Shown here piece by piece: positions 48,885 through 58,130 of a stretch of DNA of 64,000 bases. Origin of the DNA: Melghirimyces algeriensis (GTDB taxonomy: Bacteria; Bacillota; Bacilli; Thermoactinomycetales; DSM-45169); contig NZ_FXTI01000003.1 of NCBI RefSeq assembly GCF_900182565.1, positions 124,001-188,000 of the forward strand, read 5' to 3'. The notes under the pieces were generated by a model. The model did no database searches. It was not told the DNA's origin and worked only from the letters and a program-made list of their open reading frames with translations. Each line of letters opens with the position of its first letter. The first letter of the stretch is position 1. The position numbers and the translations under genes are program-made.

Positions 48885-49093
48885 TCTACTATTCTGTGAT
48901 CCCGGCAGAGGCTGCATTACACGATCCCGAACAGGAGCCTGAAACGCAGTTGGTTGAAGTTGATGGAGTCCCGATGATGGTGGAGATGGATGGTCCAAGA
49001 GCCGGTCGCATTCAGCGCCTTCTTTCCACAGATCCGCAACATTATTTGGACACTCGTTATCAACCGGGCACTCCCGTACAAATACAGCCTTAA
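48881..49093 (+). CDS. ylzJ: YlzJ-like protein
   Basis: 70 aa, ATG 48881 overlapping the tepA stop. MIYYSVIPAEAALHDPEQEP and VEVDGVPMMVEMDGPRAGRI with QRLLSTDPQHYLDTRYQPG match the small YlzJ-like family found between tepA and spoIIIE in Bacillales. Function unknown. Confidence 0.9.
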   Translation: MIYYSVIPAEAALHDPEQEPETQLVEVDGVPMMVEMDGPRAGRIQRLLSTDPQHYLDTRYQPGTPVQIQP

Positions 49094-49106
49094 GCAATTT
49101 TCCTTC

Positions 49107-49135
49107 CCTCCAGTCTCCATGCTGGAGGGTTTTTC
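49107..49135 (+). terminator. Terminator between ylzJ and spoIIIE
   Basis: CCCTCCAG (49107-49114) pairs with CTGGAGGG (49123-49130), followed by TTTTT. A TATAAT follows at 49140-49145, probably the spoIIIE promoter. Confidence 0.85.
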
Positions 49136-49186
49136 CTGTTATAATGGAAAGAAAGATATAAATTGGACGGAATTGGAGGGTCGGTT

Positions 49187-51505
49187 ATGGCAAAACGTAA
49201 GAAAAAAGTGACCAAAGGTGTTTCAAAAGTGATTCTTTTTGAATTGTATGGGATCGTTATCTTCACTTTTTCCTTGATGGCGATGGCTCGGTTAGGAGCT
49301 GTGGGACGGTCATTAAGTTATCTCTCCCGCTTTTTTGTGGGCAATTGGGATTTTCTTCTTCCGTTAGGGGGGATGGTTCTTGCGGTTCGTGTAATGATTA
49401 AGCGGAGTTGGCCGAGTCGTTGGTCTTCACGGTGGACAGGCATTTTTCTTATGATTCTGGCCTTTCTGATTTGGAATCATATGGAGACCTTTGATAACAT
49501 GCAATTCCAGGGCAACGAAGTTCCGATTATCTCCACAACATGGGATTTGATTCTGGCTGAAAAAAACTCCCGCCTTCCAACCGATATTGGAGGTGGCATG
49601 GTTGGAGGATTGGGCTATGCTCTGTTTCAATATCTGTTTGATCAGACAGGCTCCACCCTGGCAACGATTGCACTCGGCATGGGAGGATTGCTGTTGGCAA
49701 CAGGTTTTTCCTATGTGAACAGTCTGCGATCCCTTCGGATATGGTGGAATGGTTGGCTGGAGCGAAGGAAGCATGATCTGATCCGACGTCTGAACAGACG
49801 TGGCAGGAAAGAACGGATCGGAGCAAAAAAAGAAAAACAACCGGTACCCTATCCGTCTGAGGGAAACGAAACACCTGTCATTCATGATTTTTCCGAAAAT
49901 GAAGAACGCAATGCTCTATCTGTTCCAGCGGAACAACCGGAGCTTTTCCCTGTTGTTTCACAAGAGACAGGAAAAGGAACGGCATCATCGATGGATCACC
50001 CGGATCAAAAAAAGGAATCCCCTCTGGAAAAAAAAGAGCCGTCCGGAGATATGGTGGTTCATTTGAAGAAAGAACAGACACCTGCCGAATATCGACTCCC
50101 TCCCTTTAAAATCTTGAATAAACCAAAAAGTCAAAAAACCAATCGGGATCGCAGAGGAATGGCGGATAATGCCAAAATACTGGAATCAACGTTGGAAAGT
50201 TTCGGGGTGAGGGCAAAGGTGACACAGATCCATCGCGGTCCAGCCGTTACCCGCTATGAAGTTCAACCGGACACTGGAGTCAAGGTAAGCCGTATCGTCA
50301 ATTTGTCTGATGATATTGCCCTGGCTCTGGCTGCAAAAGATATTCGAATCGAAGCACCAATCCCTGGAAAGGCCGCGTTGGGAATTGAAGTCCCCAATTC
50401 CAATATCTCTGTTGTGGGTTTACGGGATGTATTGGAAAGCTCTCAGTATCATGAAGCGGAATCAAAGCTTTCCATTGCCCTGGGGCGTGATATTTCCGGT
50501 GAACCGATCGTAGGGGATTTGTCAAAAATGCCCCATTTACTGGTAGCAGGTGCTACTGGATCGGGGAAAAGTGTCTGTATAAACGGGATTATTTGCAGTA
50601 TTCTGTATAAAGCCAAACCGGATGAAGCCAAAATCATGATGATTGATCCAAAAATGGTGGAGTTAAATATCTATAATGGAATCCCCCATTTATTGGCTCC
50701 AGTGGTGACGGATTCACGAAAGGCGGCAGTTGCACTGAAAAAAGTGGTATCTGAAATGGAGCGGCGTTATGAATTATTTGCAGAGCATGGTGCACGGGAT
50801 ATTGAACGATATAATCAACTGGCTCGCGAGAAGGATGAGGAGAACATTCTTCCTTACATTGTCGTTATTGTGGATGAGTTAGCGGATTTGATGATGGTGG
50901 CGGCAGCGGATGTAGAAGATGCCATTTGCCGCTTAGCCCAGATGGCAAGAGCAGCGGGGATTCATCTGATTATTGCCACCCAGCGACCTTCGGTGGATGT
51001 CATTACGGGGGTTATTAAAGCGAATATCCCATCCCGGATTGCCTTTGGTGTATCATCATCAGCAGATTCCCGAACGATTCTGGATACAGGTGGAGCGGAG
51101 AAACTGCTGGGTCGCGGAGATATGCTCTATGTACCTGTAGGGGCGTCCAAGCCGATTCGGATTCAGGGCTCCTTTGTATCGGACAAGGAAGTGGAGGCAG
51201 TGGTTCAATATGTGAAAGGTCAGCAACAGGCCCATTACCATGAAGAAATGATCCCGGAAGTACAACCGGAAGGTACCGATGAAAAGGAAGTAGAAGATGA
51301 ACTCTTTCCCAAAGCCGTGCAACTGGTTGTGGAAGCAAAAACGGCTTCTGTGTCCCTTTTACAGCGACGGCTTCGGGTAGGGTATACCCGTGCTGCACGT
51401 TTGATGGATTTCATGGAGCAAAAGGGAATTGTCGGCCCTTACGAAGGAAGCAAACCAAGAGAAGTGCTGATGACCCCAGAACAAATTTCCAACCGTAAAT
51501 TTTAG
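49187..51505 (+). CDS. spoIIIE: DNA translocase SpoIIIE/FtsK
   Basis: 772 aa from ATG 49187 (GGAGGGTCGGTT). Four N-terminal membrane helices (to about residue 170), a charged linker, then the RecA-like motor with Walker A AGATGSGKSVCIN and Walker B VVIVDELADLMM, and a C-terminal gamma winged helix (LLQRRLRVGYTRAARLMDFM). It pumps chromosome DNA into the forespore or clears it from the septum. Location after tepA-ylzJ equals B. subtilis spoIIIE. Confidence 0.95.
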   Translation: MAKRKKKVTKGVSKVILFELYGIVIFTFSLMAMARLGAVGRSLSYLSRFFVGNWDFLLPLGGMVLAVRVMIKRSWPSRWSSRWTGIFLMILAFLIWNHMETFDNMQFQGNEVPIISTTWDLILAEKNSRLPTDIGGGMVGGLGYALFQYLFDQTGSTLATIALGMGGLLLATGFSYVNSLRSLRIWWNGWLERRKHDLIRRLNRRGRKERIGAKKEKQPVPYPSEGNETPVIHDFSENEERNALSVPAEQPELFPVVSQETGKGTASSMDHPDQKKESPLEKKEPSGDMVVHLKKEQTPAEYRLPPFKILNKPKSQKTNRDRRGMADNAKILESTLESFGVRAKVTQIHRGPAVTRYEVQPDTGVKVSRIVNLSDDIALALAAKDIRIEAPIPGKAALGIEVPNSNISVVGLRDVLESSQYHEAESKLSIALGRDISGEPIVGDLSKMPHLLVAGATGSGKSVCINGIICSILYKAKPDEAKIMMIDPKMVELNIYNGIPHLLAPVVTDSRKAAVALKKVVSEMERRYELFAEHGARDIERYNQLAREKDEENILPYIVVIVDELADLMMVAAADVEDAICRLAQMARAAGIHLIIATQRPSVDVITGVIKANIPSRIAFGVSSSADSRTILDTGGAEKLLGRGDMLYVPVGASKPIRIQGSFVSDKEVEAVVQYVKGQQQAHYHEEMIPEVQPEGTDEKEVEDELFPKAVQLVVEAKTASVSLLQRRLRVGYTRAARLMDFMEQKGIVGPYEGSKPREVLMTPEQISNRKF

Positions 51506-51591
51506 TATGGATAAGCGGATTGTTTTAAATAAAACGGTAGCCAATTCGGAGTAGCCATGGTATAAAAGAAAGGGGCATGGAAAGACTAACA

Positions 51592-51635
51592 CAAAAGTGA
51601 TCGGTGTAAAAATTATCTAATACTGATTACTTTTG
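51592..51635 (+). promoter_or_regulatory. Inverted repeat in the nup leader
   Basis: CAAAAGTGATC (51592-51602) pairs with GATTACTTTTG (51625-51635), one mismatch, 22-base loop. Similar in sequence to the asd leader repeat at 2645-2695. TTTACA...TATAAC near 51656-51686 could be the promoter of the transporter operon (spacing 19). Confidence 0.4.
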
Positions 51636-51705
51636 GTTTGCTTACTAAAGTAAGGGTTTACAATGTCTTTCTGTGGATGCTTATAACATTCAAGGGGGGA
51701 AATGC

Positions 51706-52746
51706 ATGAGCAAAAAAGCTTGGGGTATTATGTTTCTTTGTGCAATGCTCGTGTTGGCCACAGGGTGTGCTGCTGGTGGCAACCAAGGTGGCGGTGAGAA
51801 TGAAGGTGGATTTTCCGCTGGTTTGGTGACGGATACCGGGGGCATCAATGATGAATCCTTTAACGAGACCGCCTGGGCCGGAATGAAAAAAGCCAAAAAA
51901 GAGTTGGATGCAGATATTAAATACTTAGAGTCAAAACGGGATGACGACTACAACCCCAATTTGACCAAGTTTTCCCGTGAAAAACGGAATATCGTCTGGG
52001 GTGTTGGGTTTAAATTCAACAAAGCCATCCCGGAAATCGCAAAACAGTTCCCGGATCAGAAGTTTGGGATCGTTGACGATAACTTAGGAGGAAAGATCCC
52101 GGATAACGTAGTGTCTGTCACTTTTAAGGAAGAGGAAGGTTCTTTCCTGATGGGGGTCATTGCCGGCTCCATGACCAAGACGGATAAAGTGGGCTTTATT
52201 GGCGGAATTACTTCTCCTTTGATCAAGAAATTTGAATATGGTTTTCGTGCCGGAGTAAAAGCGGCGAACCCAAAAGCCAAGGTGACGGTCGCATATGCGG
52301 AAAGTTTCAAAGATGTGGCCAAGGGTCGGTCGTTGGCAGCCAATATGTATAACGATGGTACGGACATTATCTTTCATGCAGCAGGCGGGGTAGGCAAAGG
52401 ACTTTTTGACGAAGTGAAGACCCGTGAAAAAGGGAAATACTGGGCGATCGGTGTCGATATGGACCAATCTGGGCTGGCTCCGGATCATACCCTCTCTTCC
52501 CTAGTGAAGCGGGTAGATGTTGCAGTGTTTGATATAATGAAGGATATGAAGGAAAATGACAAATTTCCTGGTGGCAAGGAAGTAGAGCTCGGACTGAAAG
52601 AGGATGCGGTTGTCCCTGCAAAAACGACGAGCAAACATGTACCGGAAAACGTGATGAAAAAAGTGGATGAATATAAACAAAAAATTGTTGATGGAGAAAT
52701 CAAAGTCCCGTCTACTGAAAAGGAGTTTAAAAAATATAAGGGATAA
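51706..52746 (+). CDS. nupN: BMP-family substrate-binding lipoprotein, nucleoside ABC transporter
   Basis: 346 aa from ATG 51706 (AAGGGGGGAAATGC). Lipobox LVLATGCAAG. Family signature VTDTGGINDESFNETAWAGM, then GFKFNKAIPEIAKQFPDQKF, VGFIGGITSPLIKKFEYGFR and AAGGVGKGLFDEVKTREKGK. BMP lipoproteins bind purine nucleosides; with the downstream ATPase and two permeases it forms the Nup (Yuf) importer. Naming follows B. subtilis nupNOPQ by gene order. Confidence 0.92.
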   Translation: MSKKAWGIMFLCAMLVLATGCAAGGNQGGGENEGGFSAGLVTDTGGINDESFNETAWAGMKKAKKELDADIKYLESKRDDDYNPNLTKFSREKRNIVWGVGFKFNKAIPEIAKQFPDQKFGIVDDNLGGKIPDNVVSVTFKEEEGSFLMGVIAGSMTKTDKVGFIGGITSPLIKKFEYGFRAGVKAANPKAKVTVAYAESFKDVAKGRSLAANMYNDGTDIIFHAAGGVGKGLFDEVKTREKGKYWAIGVDMDQSGLAPDHTLSSLVKRVDVAVFDIMKDMKENDKFPGGKEVELGLKEDAVVPAKTTSKHVPENVMKKVDEYKQKIVDGEIKVPSTEKEFKKYKG

Positions 52747-52773
52747 CCATATTTGAATCCATGATTTGGTCCG

Positions 52774-52803
52774 AAAAGGGCTAGCGGATGCTAGCCCTTT
52801 TTG
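52774..52803 (+). terminator. Attenuating terminator between nupN and nupO
   Basis: AAAAGGGCTAGC pairs with GCTAGCCCTTTTT. Located inside the operon; likely leaves binding protein in excess over the membrane complex. Confidence 0.85.
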
Positions 52804-52826
52804 CCAGTAAAGAAAGGGGGATTTCC

Positions 52827-54350
52827 ATGAATGTTGTCGAAATGAAAGGCATTACCAAACGTTTTCCCGGTATCGTGGCCAATGACAATATCCACTTGAC
52901 CGTTAAAGAAGGGGAAATCCATGCATTGCTGGGTGAAAACGGGGCGGGAAAGTCGACACTGATGAATGTTCTGTTCGGTTTGTATCAACCGGATGAAGGA
53001 GAAATCAGAATTAAAGGAAACAAGGTGGAGATCACCGGTCCCAATATGGCCAATGAGCTGGGAATCGGGATGGTTCACCAGCACTTTATGCTGGTTGACC
53101 CCTTTACCGTCACGGAAAATATTATTTTGGGCGAGGAGCCAACAAAGAATGGACTGATCGACAAGGCGAAAGCAGAGGAAGAAGTGCGAAGCATTTCGGA
53201 ACGTTACGGACTGCGGGTGGACCCCAAAGCGAAAATCCGGGATATTTCCGTTGGCATGCAGCAACGGGTGGAGATCTTAAAAACCCTTTATCGCGGGGCA
53301 GATATTCTGATTTTTGATGAACCGACTGCGGTCCTTTCACCACAAGAGATTGATGAATTAATACAAATTATGCGTAATCTTGTCAAAGAAGGAAAAACGA
53401 TTATTTTCATTACTCACAAATTAAAAGAGATTATGCGCATTTGTAACGCAGTAACGATCATTCGTCGCGGTAAATATGTCGATCGAGTGGAAGTAAACGA
53501 AACGGATGAGAACCAACTGGCATCCATGATGGTTGGGCGGGAAGTTTCATTTGCTGTAGATAAGGAAGAAGCAAAGCCGGATCGAACGGTTTTGTCCATT
53601 AAAGATCTTCATGTGCTCAATTCCCGAAAGATGGAGGCTGTCAAGGGGCTTGATCTAGATGTTCGGGCTGGAGAAATTGTTGGCATAGCCGGTGTGGATG
53701 GTAACGGTCAAACCGAGCTTTTGGAAGCTATTACGGGGTTAAGGAAGGTTCAATCCGGCAGTATTCAATTAAATGAACAGGAAATTTCCAATTTAAAGCC
53801 CCGTTCAGTCACGAAAAAGGGCGTGGGACATATTCCTGAAGATCGTCATCGACGGGGATTGGTTCTGGACTTTTCAGTCAGCGAAAATATGGTTCTGCAA
53901 ACCTATTACCAACCTCCGTTTTCCAAAGTGTTTAATATGAACTATAAGAACGTTGACCAGTATGCCCAAAAACTAGTTCAGGAGTTTGATGTTCGAACGC
54001 CGGATATTTATACGCCGTCCCGCGCGCTTTCCGGTGGAAACCAGCAGAAGGCGATTATTGCCAGGGAAGTGGACCGTGATCCGGATCTGCTCATTGCGGC
54101 TCAACCGACACGGGGATTGGACGTTGGGGCGATTGAATTTATTCACAAGCGCTTGATTGAACAACGGGATAAAGGGAAGGCCGTTTTGTTGATGTCTCTG
54201 GAATTGGAAGAAGTGTTAAAGTTGAGTGACAGAATCGCTGTCATTTATGAAGGAACAATTGTTGGCTGGGTAGACCCTGCCAATACTTCAGAAGAAGAAG
54301 TGGGCTTGCTGATGGCCGGCAGAAAACCCGGTATGGAGGTGAAACAGTGA
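52827..54350 (+). CDS. nupO: Nucleoside ABC transporter ATP-binding protein
   Basis: 507 aa from ATG 52827 (AAGAAAGGGGGATTTCC). Two fused ABC domains: the first with Walker A LLGENGAGKSTLMN, signature ISVGMQQRVEI and Walker B LIFDEPTAVL; the second with degenerate Walker A GVDGNGQTELL, signature LSGGNQQKAII and Walker region LLIAAQPTRGLD. This matches the sugar/nucleoside (RbsA-like) type. Overlaps nupP. Confidence 0.94.
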   Translation: MNVVEMKGITKRFPGIVANDNIHLTVKEGEIHALLGENGAGKSTLMNVLFGLYQPDEGEIRIKGNKVEITGPNMANELGIGMVHQHFMLVDPFTVTENIILGEEPTKNGLIDKAKAEEEVRSISERYGLRVDPKAKIRDISVGMQQRVEILKTLYRGADILIFDEPTAVLSPQEIDELIQIMRNLVKEGKTIIFITHKLKEIMRICNAVTIIRRGKYVDRVEVNETDENQLASMMVGREVSFAVDKEEAKPDRTVLSIKDLHVLNSRKMEAVKGLDLDVRAGEIVGIAGVDGNGQTELLEAITGLRKVQSGSIQLNEQEISNLKPRSVTKKGVGHIPEDRHRRGLVLDFSVSENMVLQTYYQPPFSKVFNMNYKNVDQYAQKLVQEFDVRTPDIYTPSRALSGGNQQKAIIAREVDRDPDLLIAAQPTRGLDVGAIEFIHKRLIEQRDKGKAVLLMSLELEEVLKLSDRIAVIYEGTIVGWVDPANTSEEEVGLLMAGRKPGMEVKQ

Positions 54351-55417
54351 TGGAAACCATGCAAAGAAGGTTGCGGGAATCTCCAGTGATCACTTCCGTG
54401 GTATCCGTTCTATTGGGAATGCTGGTGGGAGCCATTATGATGATAGCGGCTGGATACAATCCGATACAAGCTTACCAAGCGCTTTTTATGAGTGCCTTTT
54501 TGATGCCCTATGATATCGGAGAAACGATTCGGACGATTTCCCCTTTGATTTTGACCGGTTTGGCAGTGGGACTAGCGTTTCGAACCGGGTTATTTAACAT
54601 CGGGGTGGAAGGTCAGTTTATCATCGGTCAACTGGCTGCAGTTATTGTGGCTCTTAAAATGGATCTCCCACCGGTTCTTCACGCTGTTGTGGCTGTTTTG
54701 GCCGGTGCTTTGGGTGGGGCTCTCTGGGCTTTTCTTCCCGGTCTTCTAAAGGCGACACGCGGAGTCCATGAAGTGATTACGACTATTATGATGAACTTTA
54801 TTGCATTGTATCTTGCCAATACATTGGTACGCAATTGGTTGTCACAAGGGGCTGATTCCACAGAGACGATTCCAGAATCTGCATCCTTGCGCTGGGATTT
54901 GTTGTCCCAGGCTTTTGGCAATTCAAGAATCCATTTTGGGATCTTTATCGCTTTGGCAACTGCACTTTTTATGTATTATCTCCTTTGGAAAACGACACTG
55001 GGCTTTGAGCTTCGGGCTGTAGGCTTAAATCCGCATGCTTCTGAATATGCGGGAATGAGTGTGAAACGAAACCTGATCATGTCCATGATGATCAGCGGTT
55101 TATTTGCTGGACTGGGTGGGGCCTCCGAACTGTTGGGAACGTCCGGATACCTTGCCATTCACGGCTCACATACCGGGATTGGCTTTGACGGAATCGCTGT
55201 TGCACTTTTAGGAGCCAATTCGCCGTTAGGAATTGTTTTTGCCGCTGTTCTTTTTGGAGTTCTCACCTACGGTGGTCCAGTCATGCAATTTGAAGCGAAT
55301 GTTCCCACGGAAGTGATCCGGGTTGTATTTGCTGCCATTATCTTTTTTGTCGCGGCCAATGTTGTTCGTTGGATGATGAGCAAGTTTGGAAACAAGGCGG
55401 TGAAAAAAAGTGATTGA
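54350..55417 (+). CDS. nupP: Nucleoside ABC transporter permease
   Basis: 355 aa from ATG 54350 (GGAGGTGAAACAG upstream; GTG 54347 also in frame). About nine membrane helices; PLILTGLAVGLAFRTGLFNI and GVEGQFIIGQLAAV match BPD_transp_2 permeases. Overlaps nupQ by 8 bases. Confidence 0.92.
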   Translation: METMQRRLRESPVITSVVSVLLGMLVGAIMMIAAGYNPIQAYQALFMSAFLMPYDIGETIRTISPLILTGLAVGLAFRTGLFNIGVEGQFIIGQLAAVIVALKMDLPPVLHAVVAVLAGALGGALWAFLPGLLKATRGVHEVITTIMMNFIALYLANTLVRNWLSQGADSTETIPESASLRWDLLSQAFGNSRIHFGIFIALATALFMYYLLWKTTLGFELRAVGLNPHASEYAGMSVKRNLIMSMMISGLFAGLGGASELLGTSGYLAIHGSHTGIGFDGIAVALLGANSPLGIVFAAVLFGVLTYGGPVMQFEANVPTEVIRVVFAAIIFFVAANVVRWMMSKFGNKAVKKSD

Positions 55418-56345
55418 CACGCTTACGAATATCCTGCAAACAATGGTCCTTTATGCAACACCATTGATTTTGGCCGCCATGGGAGGGTTGTACTCAGAAC
55501 GGTCCGGAGTTGTGAATATCGGACTGGAAGGGTTAATGACGATTGGTGCCTTTACAGCAGCCGTGACAACCCTAGCTACAAACAATCCCTGGATTGGACT
55601 GTTGGCAGCCATGTTGGCAGGTATAATCCTCGCGCTTCCTCACGCGGTCGCCTCGGTTACATTTAAGGCGGACCAAGTGGTTAGCGGAGTAGCGATTAAC
55701 TTTTTGGCTCTGGGCATTTCTGTCTATCTTGTAAAAGCGATGTACAACGGTAAGGCTCAGACTCCAACCGTACTGGAGACCTTGGATCGCTTGCCTATTC
55801 CGGGGTTAAGCCAAATTCCTGTGATCGGACCTGCTTTTTTCAACGCTTTTCCCACCACATACCTGGCGGTATTCGTTGTTTTTCTTTCCTATTTTCTGCT
55901 GTATCGCACGCCGTTTGGAATGCGTTTAAGGGCAGTGGGAGAACATCCTCGCGCCGCAGAGACAATGGGGGTAAACGTTTTTCTGATGCGATATATCGCT
56001 GTATTGATCAGTGGTGCTCTGGCTGCGATTGGGGGTGCCGGCCTTTCGATCGCCATTGGAAGCGAGTTTAACGAAACGACTGTTGCTGGACAAGGATTTA
56101 TTGCTTTGGCAGCACTGATCTTTGGTAAATGGAATCCTTTTGGAGCATTGGGAGCTGCCACGTTCTTTGGGCTGGCGGTTGCTTTGGCCTTGACCGGTCA
56201 GATTTTTGGTCTAACCAATTATGTTCCCAGTGAAGTGTTGAATATGTTGCCCTATATTCTTACCATTCTGGCTCTAGCCGGAGTCGTCGGACGAGCGGAA
56301 GCTCCTGCGGCGATTGGAAAACCTTATGAAACGGGTGGCCGTTAA
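55410..56345 (+). CDS. nupQ: Nucleoside ABC transporter permease
   Basis: 311 aa from GTG 55410. About eight membrane helices with ILAAMGGLYSERSGVVNIGL, EGLMTIGAF and FGMRLRAVGEHPRAAETMGV. Second permease of the heterodimer. Followed by a terminator. Confidence 0.92.
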   Translation: MIDTLTNILQTMVLYATPLILAAMGGLYSERSGVVNIGLEGLMTIGAFTAAVTTLATNNPWIGLLAAMLAGIILALPHAVASVTFKADQVVSGVAINFLALGISVYLVKAMYNGKAQTPTVLETLDRLPIPGLSQIPVIGPAFFNAFPTTYLAVFVVFLSYFLLYRTPFGMRLRAVGEHPRAAETMGVNVFLMRYIAVLISGALAAIGGAGLSIAIGSEFNETTVAGQGFIALAALIFGKWNPFGALGAATFFGLAVALALTGQIFGLTNYVPSEVLNMLPYILTILALAGVVGRAEAPAAIGKPYETGGR

Positions 56346-56348
56346 GTG

Positions 56349-56386
56349 GACAGACGCCTTTCCTCATTGAGGAGAGGCGTCTGTTT
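56349..56386 (+). terminator. Terminator after nupQ
   Basis: ACAGACGCC...GGCGTCTGT stem with inner CCTC/GAGG pairing, followed by TTTCAAT. Confidence 0.88.
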
Positions 56387-56514
56387 CAATAAAGGAAGTT
56401 TTGGCGCAGGGCAATATTTTTGATGAAAGTGGTCATATTAATAGTTAATGGTTTTAGGAAATGCGAGCGGGGAATCCCCCCCATTTTAATACCCCCCTCC
56501 TCGCAAGTCCGACA

Positions 56515-56780
56515 ATTTTTGGTATACTCAAAATACGAGCGAAAACTCGTTAAACGATTTGTACCTTGAAAACCGAATCGTATGGGGTTGTGGTGAGGAA
56601 GGAACAGTCACCACGTAAAACGTTTCCTGTCATGTGGAAAGACCCACAAAAATATTTTCAACATGTACCGTAGGAACTACGGGAAGTGAAGCTCGCGGAG
56701 AGTACCCGCCTGCGGCTCGATGAACCGAGAAGCTCACCATTTTCGTGGAGAGCCGTTCACAGATCATCTTCTCCCCGTAT
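56515..56780 (+). ncRNA. Structured noncoding region, IS200/IS605 end or omega-RNA-like
   Basis: No coding frame. An extended -10 TGGTATACT (56519-56527) is followed by stacked hairpins: GTGGTGA/TCACCAC (56590-56614), TTTCC/GGAAA, CCGTAG-gaa-CTACGG (56668-56682), GCGG/CCGC, CTCG-atgaac-CGAG, and AGCTCacca...GGAGAG ending in CCGTTCACA (about 56760). The tail layout GATGAACnnnnAAGCTC-hairpin-GTTCAC parallels the tnpB right end at 18853-18891 (minus). A TnpB- or IscB-type guide RNA remnant without its nuclease is the leading explanation; an unrelated ncRNA is possible. Confidence 0.5.
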
Positions 56781-56831
56781 TAACTTTTTGGTAAAATTAA
56801 GCTATTCGTATATGTGGAAAGAGGTGTGGAT

Positions 56832-58130
56832 GTGTCGGATATCCGTTTTGAAACCGTAAATGTCGGAAGTCTGAGGGTTCATGTGTGCTCTACGGATAAG
56901 TTTAAAACCAATATGATGGTAGCGATGGTGCAACAGGAGTTATCACCCCAAACGGTGACGTTACATGCTCTGTTGCCCAGTGTTCTTCAACGGGGCACTC
57001 AATCCTATCCTTCAACCATCCAACTGAAGCAACAGCTAGATGCATTATATGGTGCCACGCTGTTTGGCGATGTTTTTAAACGCGGTGAGCGGCATATTAT
57101 GCAGTTGGGACTGGAGGTTGCCGATGATCGTTACTTGAAGGGTACAAGTGCATTGATGGAAGACGGGATGAAACTTTTGGGCGAGATCCTCTACCAACCG
57201 GTGATGGAGGATGGAGCCTTCCGGAAGAGTTATGTTGAGGCGGAAAAGAAAAATCTCAAACAGAAGATTGAGAGTTTGCTGGATGACAAGATCCGTTTTG
57301 CCGCCCATCGTTGTGTAGAGGAAATGTGCAAGGATGAACCTTATGCTCTTTTTAATCATGGTCGCCTTCAGGACTTGGATGCAATCAGTCCACAAAGTCT
57401 GTATACATATTATCTTGAACTGGTAGAACACTGCCCGATTGATCTTTATTTTGTGGGGAATGTCACCACAGAAAACGTGGTGGAACTGGTGAAAGCCCAT
57501 TTCAGGACGGGTGAAGGGAAAAGACGGGAGATCCCTGTTGGTAGGACGCATAAAACCCCGGAAAAGGTTCATGAAGTGGTAGACCGGCTGGATGTCAATC
57601 AAGGTAAGCTGAACCTGGGGTATCGTACCCAGATTACGTTGGCGGATCCAGATTATCCAGCGTTGCAGATGTATAATGGGATTCTGGGAGGATTTCCGCA
57701 TTCCAAGCTGTTTATCAACGTTCGGGAAAAAGCAAGCCTTGCTTATTATGCTGCTTCTCGACTGGAAAGCCATAAAGGGATTCTCACCGTTCAGTCAGGC
57801 ATTGAGATTGACAATTATCAACAGGCGGTGGATATTATCCGCAAGCAGTTTGCTATGATGGAACGCGGTGAGTTTACGGAATCTGAAATGAATCAGACGC
57901 GGGCAATGCTTATTAACCAACTGAAAGAAAGACAAGATCGGGCCTATAACGTGATTGATGCTCACTATCACGGTGTATTGAGCGGACAGGTGCAAACGTT
58001 GGAGCAAATGATTGAAGGAATTCATCAAGTGACGGATGACGAAATTAAAAAGGTCGCACAAAAAATCCAGTTGGATACTGTTTACTTTTTAAGGAATCGG
58101 AAAGGAGGGAACGAAAATGGAGAAGATTGA
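56832..58130 (+). CDS. ymfF: M16-like protein YmfF (EF-P modification-associated)
   Basis: About 432 aa, GTG 56832 after AGAGGTGTGGAT. M16 fold without the zinc motif: the HxxEH position is replaced (TVTLHALLPSVLQRGTQSYP), so it is the non-catalytic partner of YmfH. Other landmarks are KQQLDALYGATLFGDVFKRG and the C-terminal LAYYAASRLESHKGILTVQS. The ymfF-ymfH-ymfI cluster is linked in B. subtilis to elongation factor P 5-aminopentanol modification. Confidence 0.9.
   Translation: MSDIRFETVNVGSLRVHVCSTDKFKTNMMVAMVQQELSPQTVTLHALLPSVLQRGTQSYPSTIQLKQQLDALYGATLFGDVFKRGERHIMQLGLEVADDRYLKGTSALMEDGMKLLGEILYQPVMEDGAFRKSYVEAEKKNLKQKIESLLDDKIRFAAHRCVEEMCKDEPYALFNHGRLQDLDAISPQSLYTYYLELVEHCPIDLYFVGNVTTENVVELVKAHFRTGEGKRREIPVGRTHKTPEKVHEVVDRLDVNQGKLNLGYRTQITLADPDYPALQMYNGILGGFPHSKLFINVREKASLAYYAASRLESHKGILTVQSGIEIDNYQQAVDIIRKQFAMMERGEFTESEMNQTRAMLINQLKERQDRAYNVIDAHYHGVLSGQVQTLEQMIEGIHQVTDDEIKKVAQKIQLDTVYFLRNRKGGNENGED

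Noticed and set aside
56545..56585. Sequence like the end of an rRNA operon leader (CCTTGAAAACCGAAT)
   Set aside because: It resembles the ACCTTGAAAACTGAA-type spacer near rRNA genes, but no 16S, 23S, 5S or tRNA sequence is present, so it was kept as part of the structured ncRNA region only.
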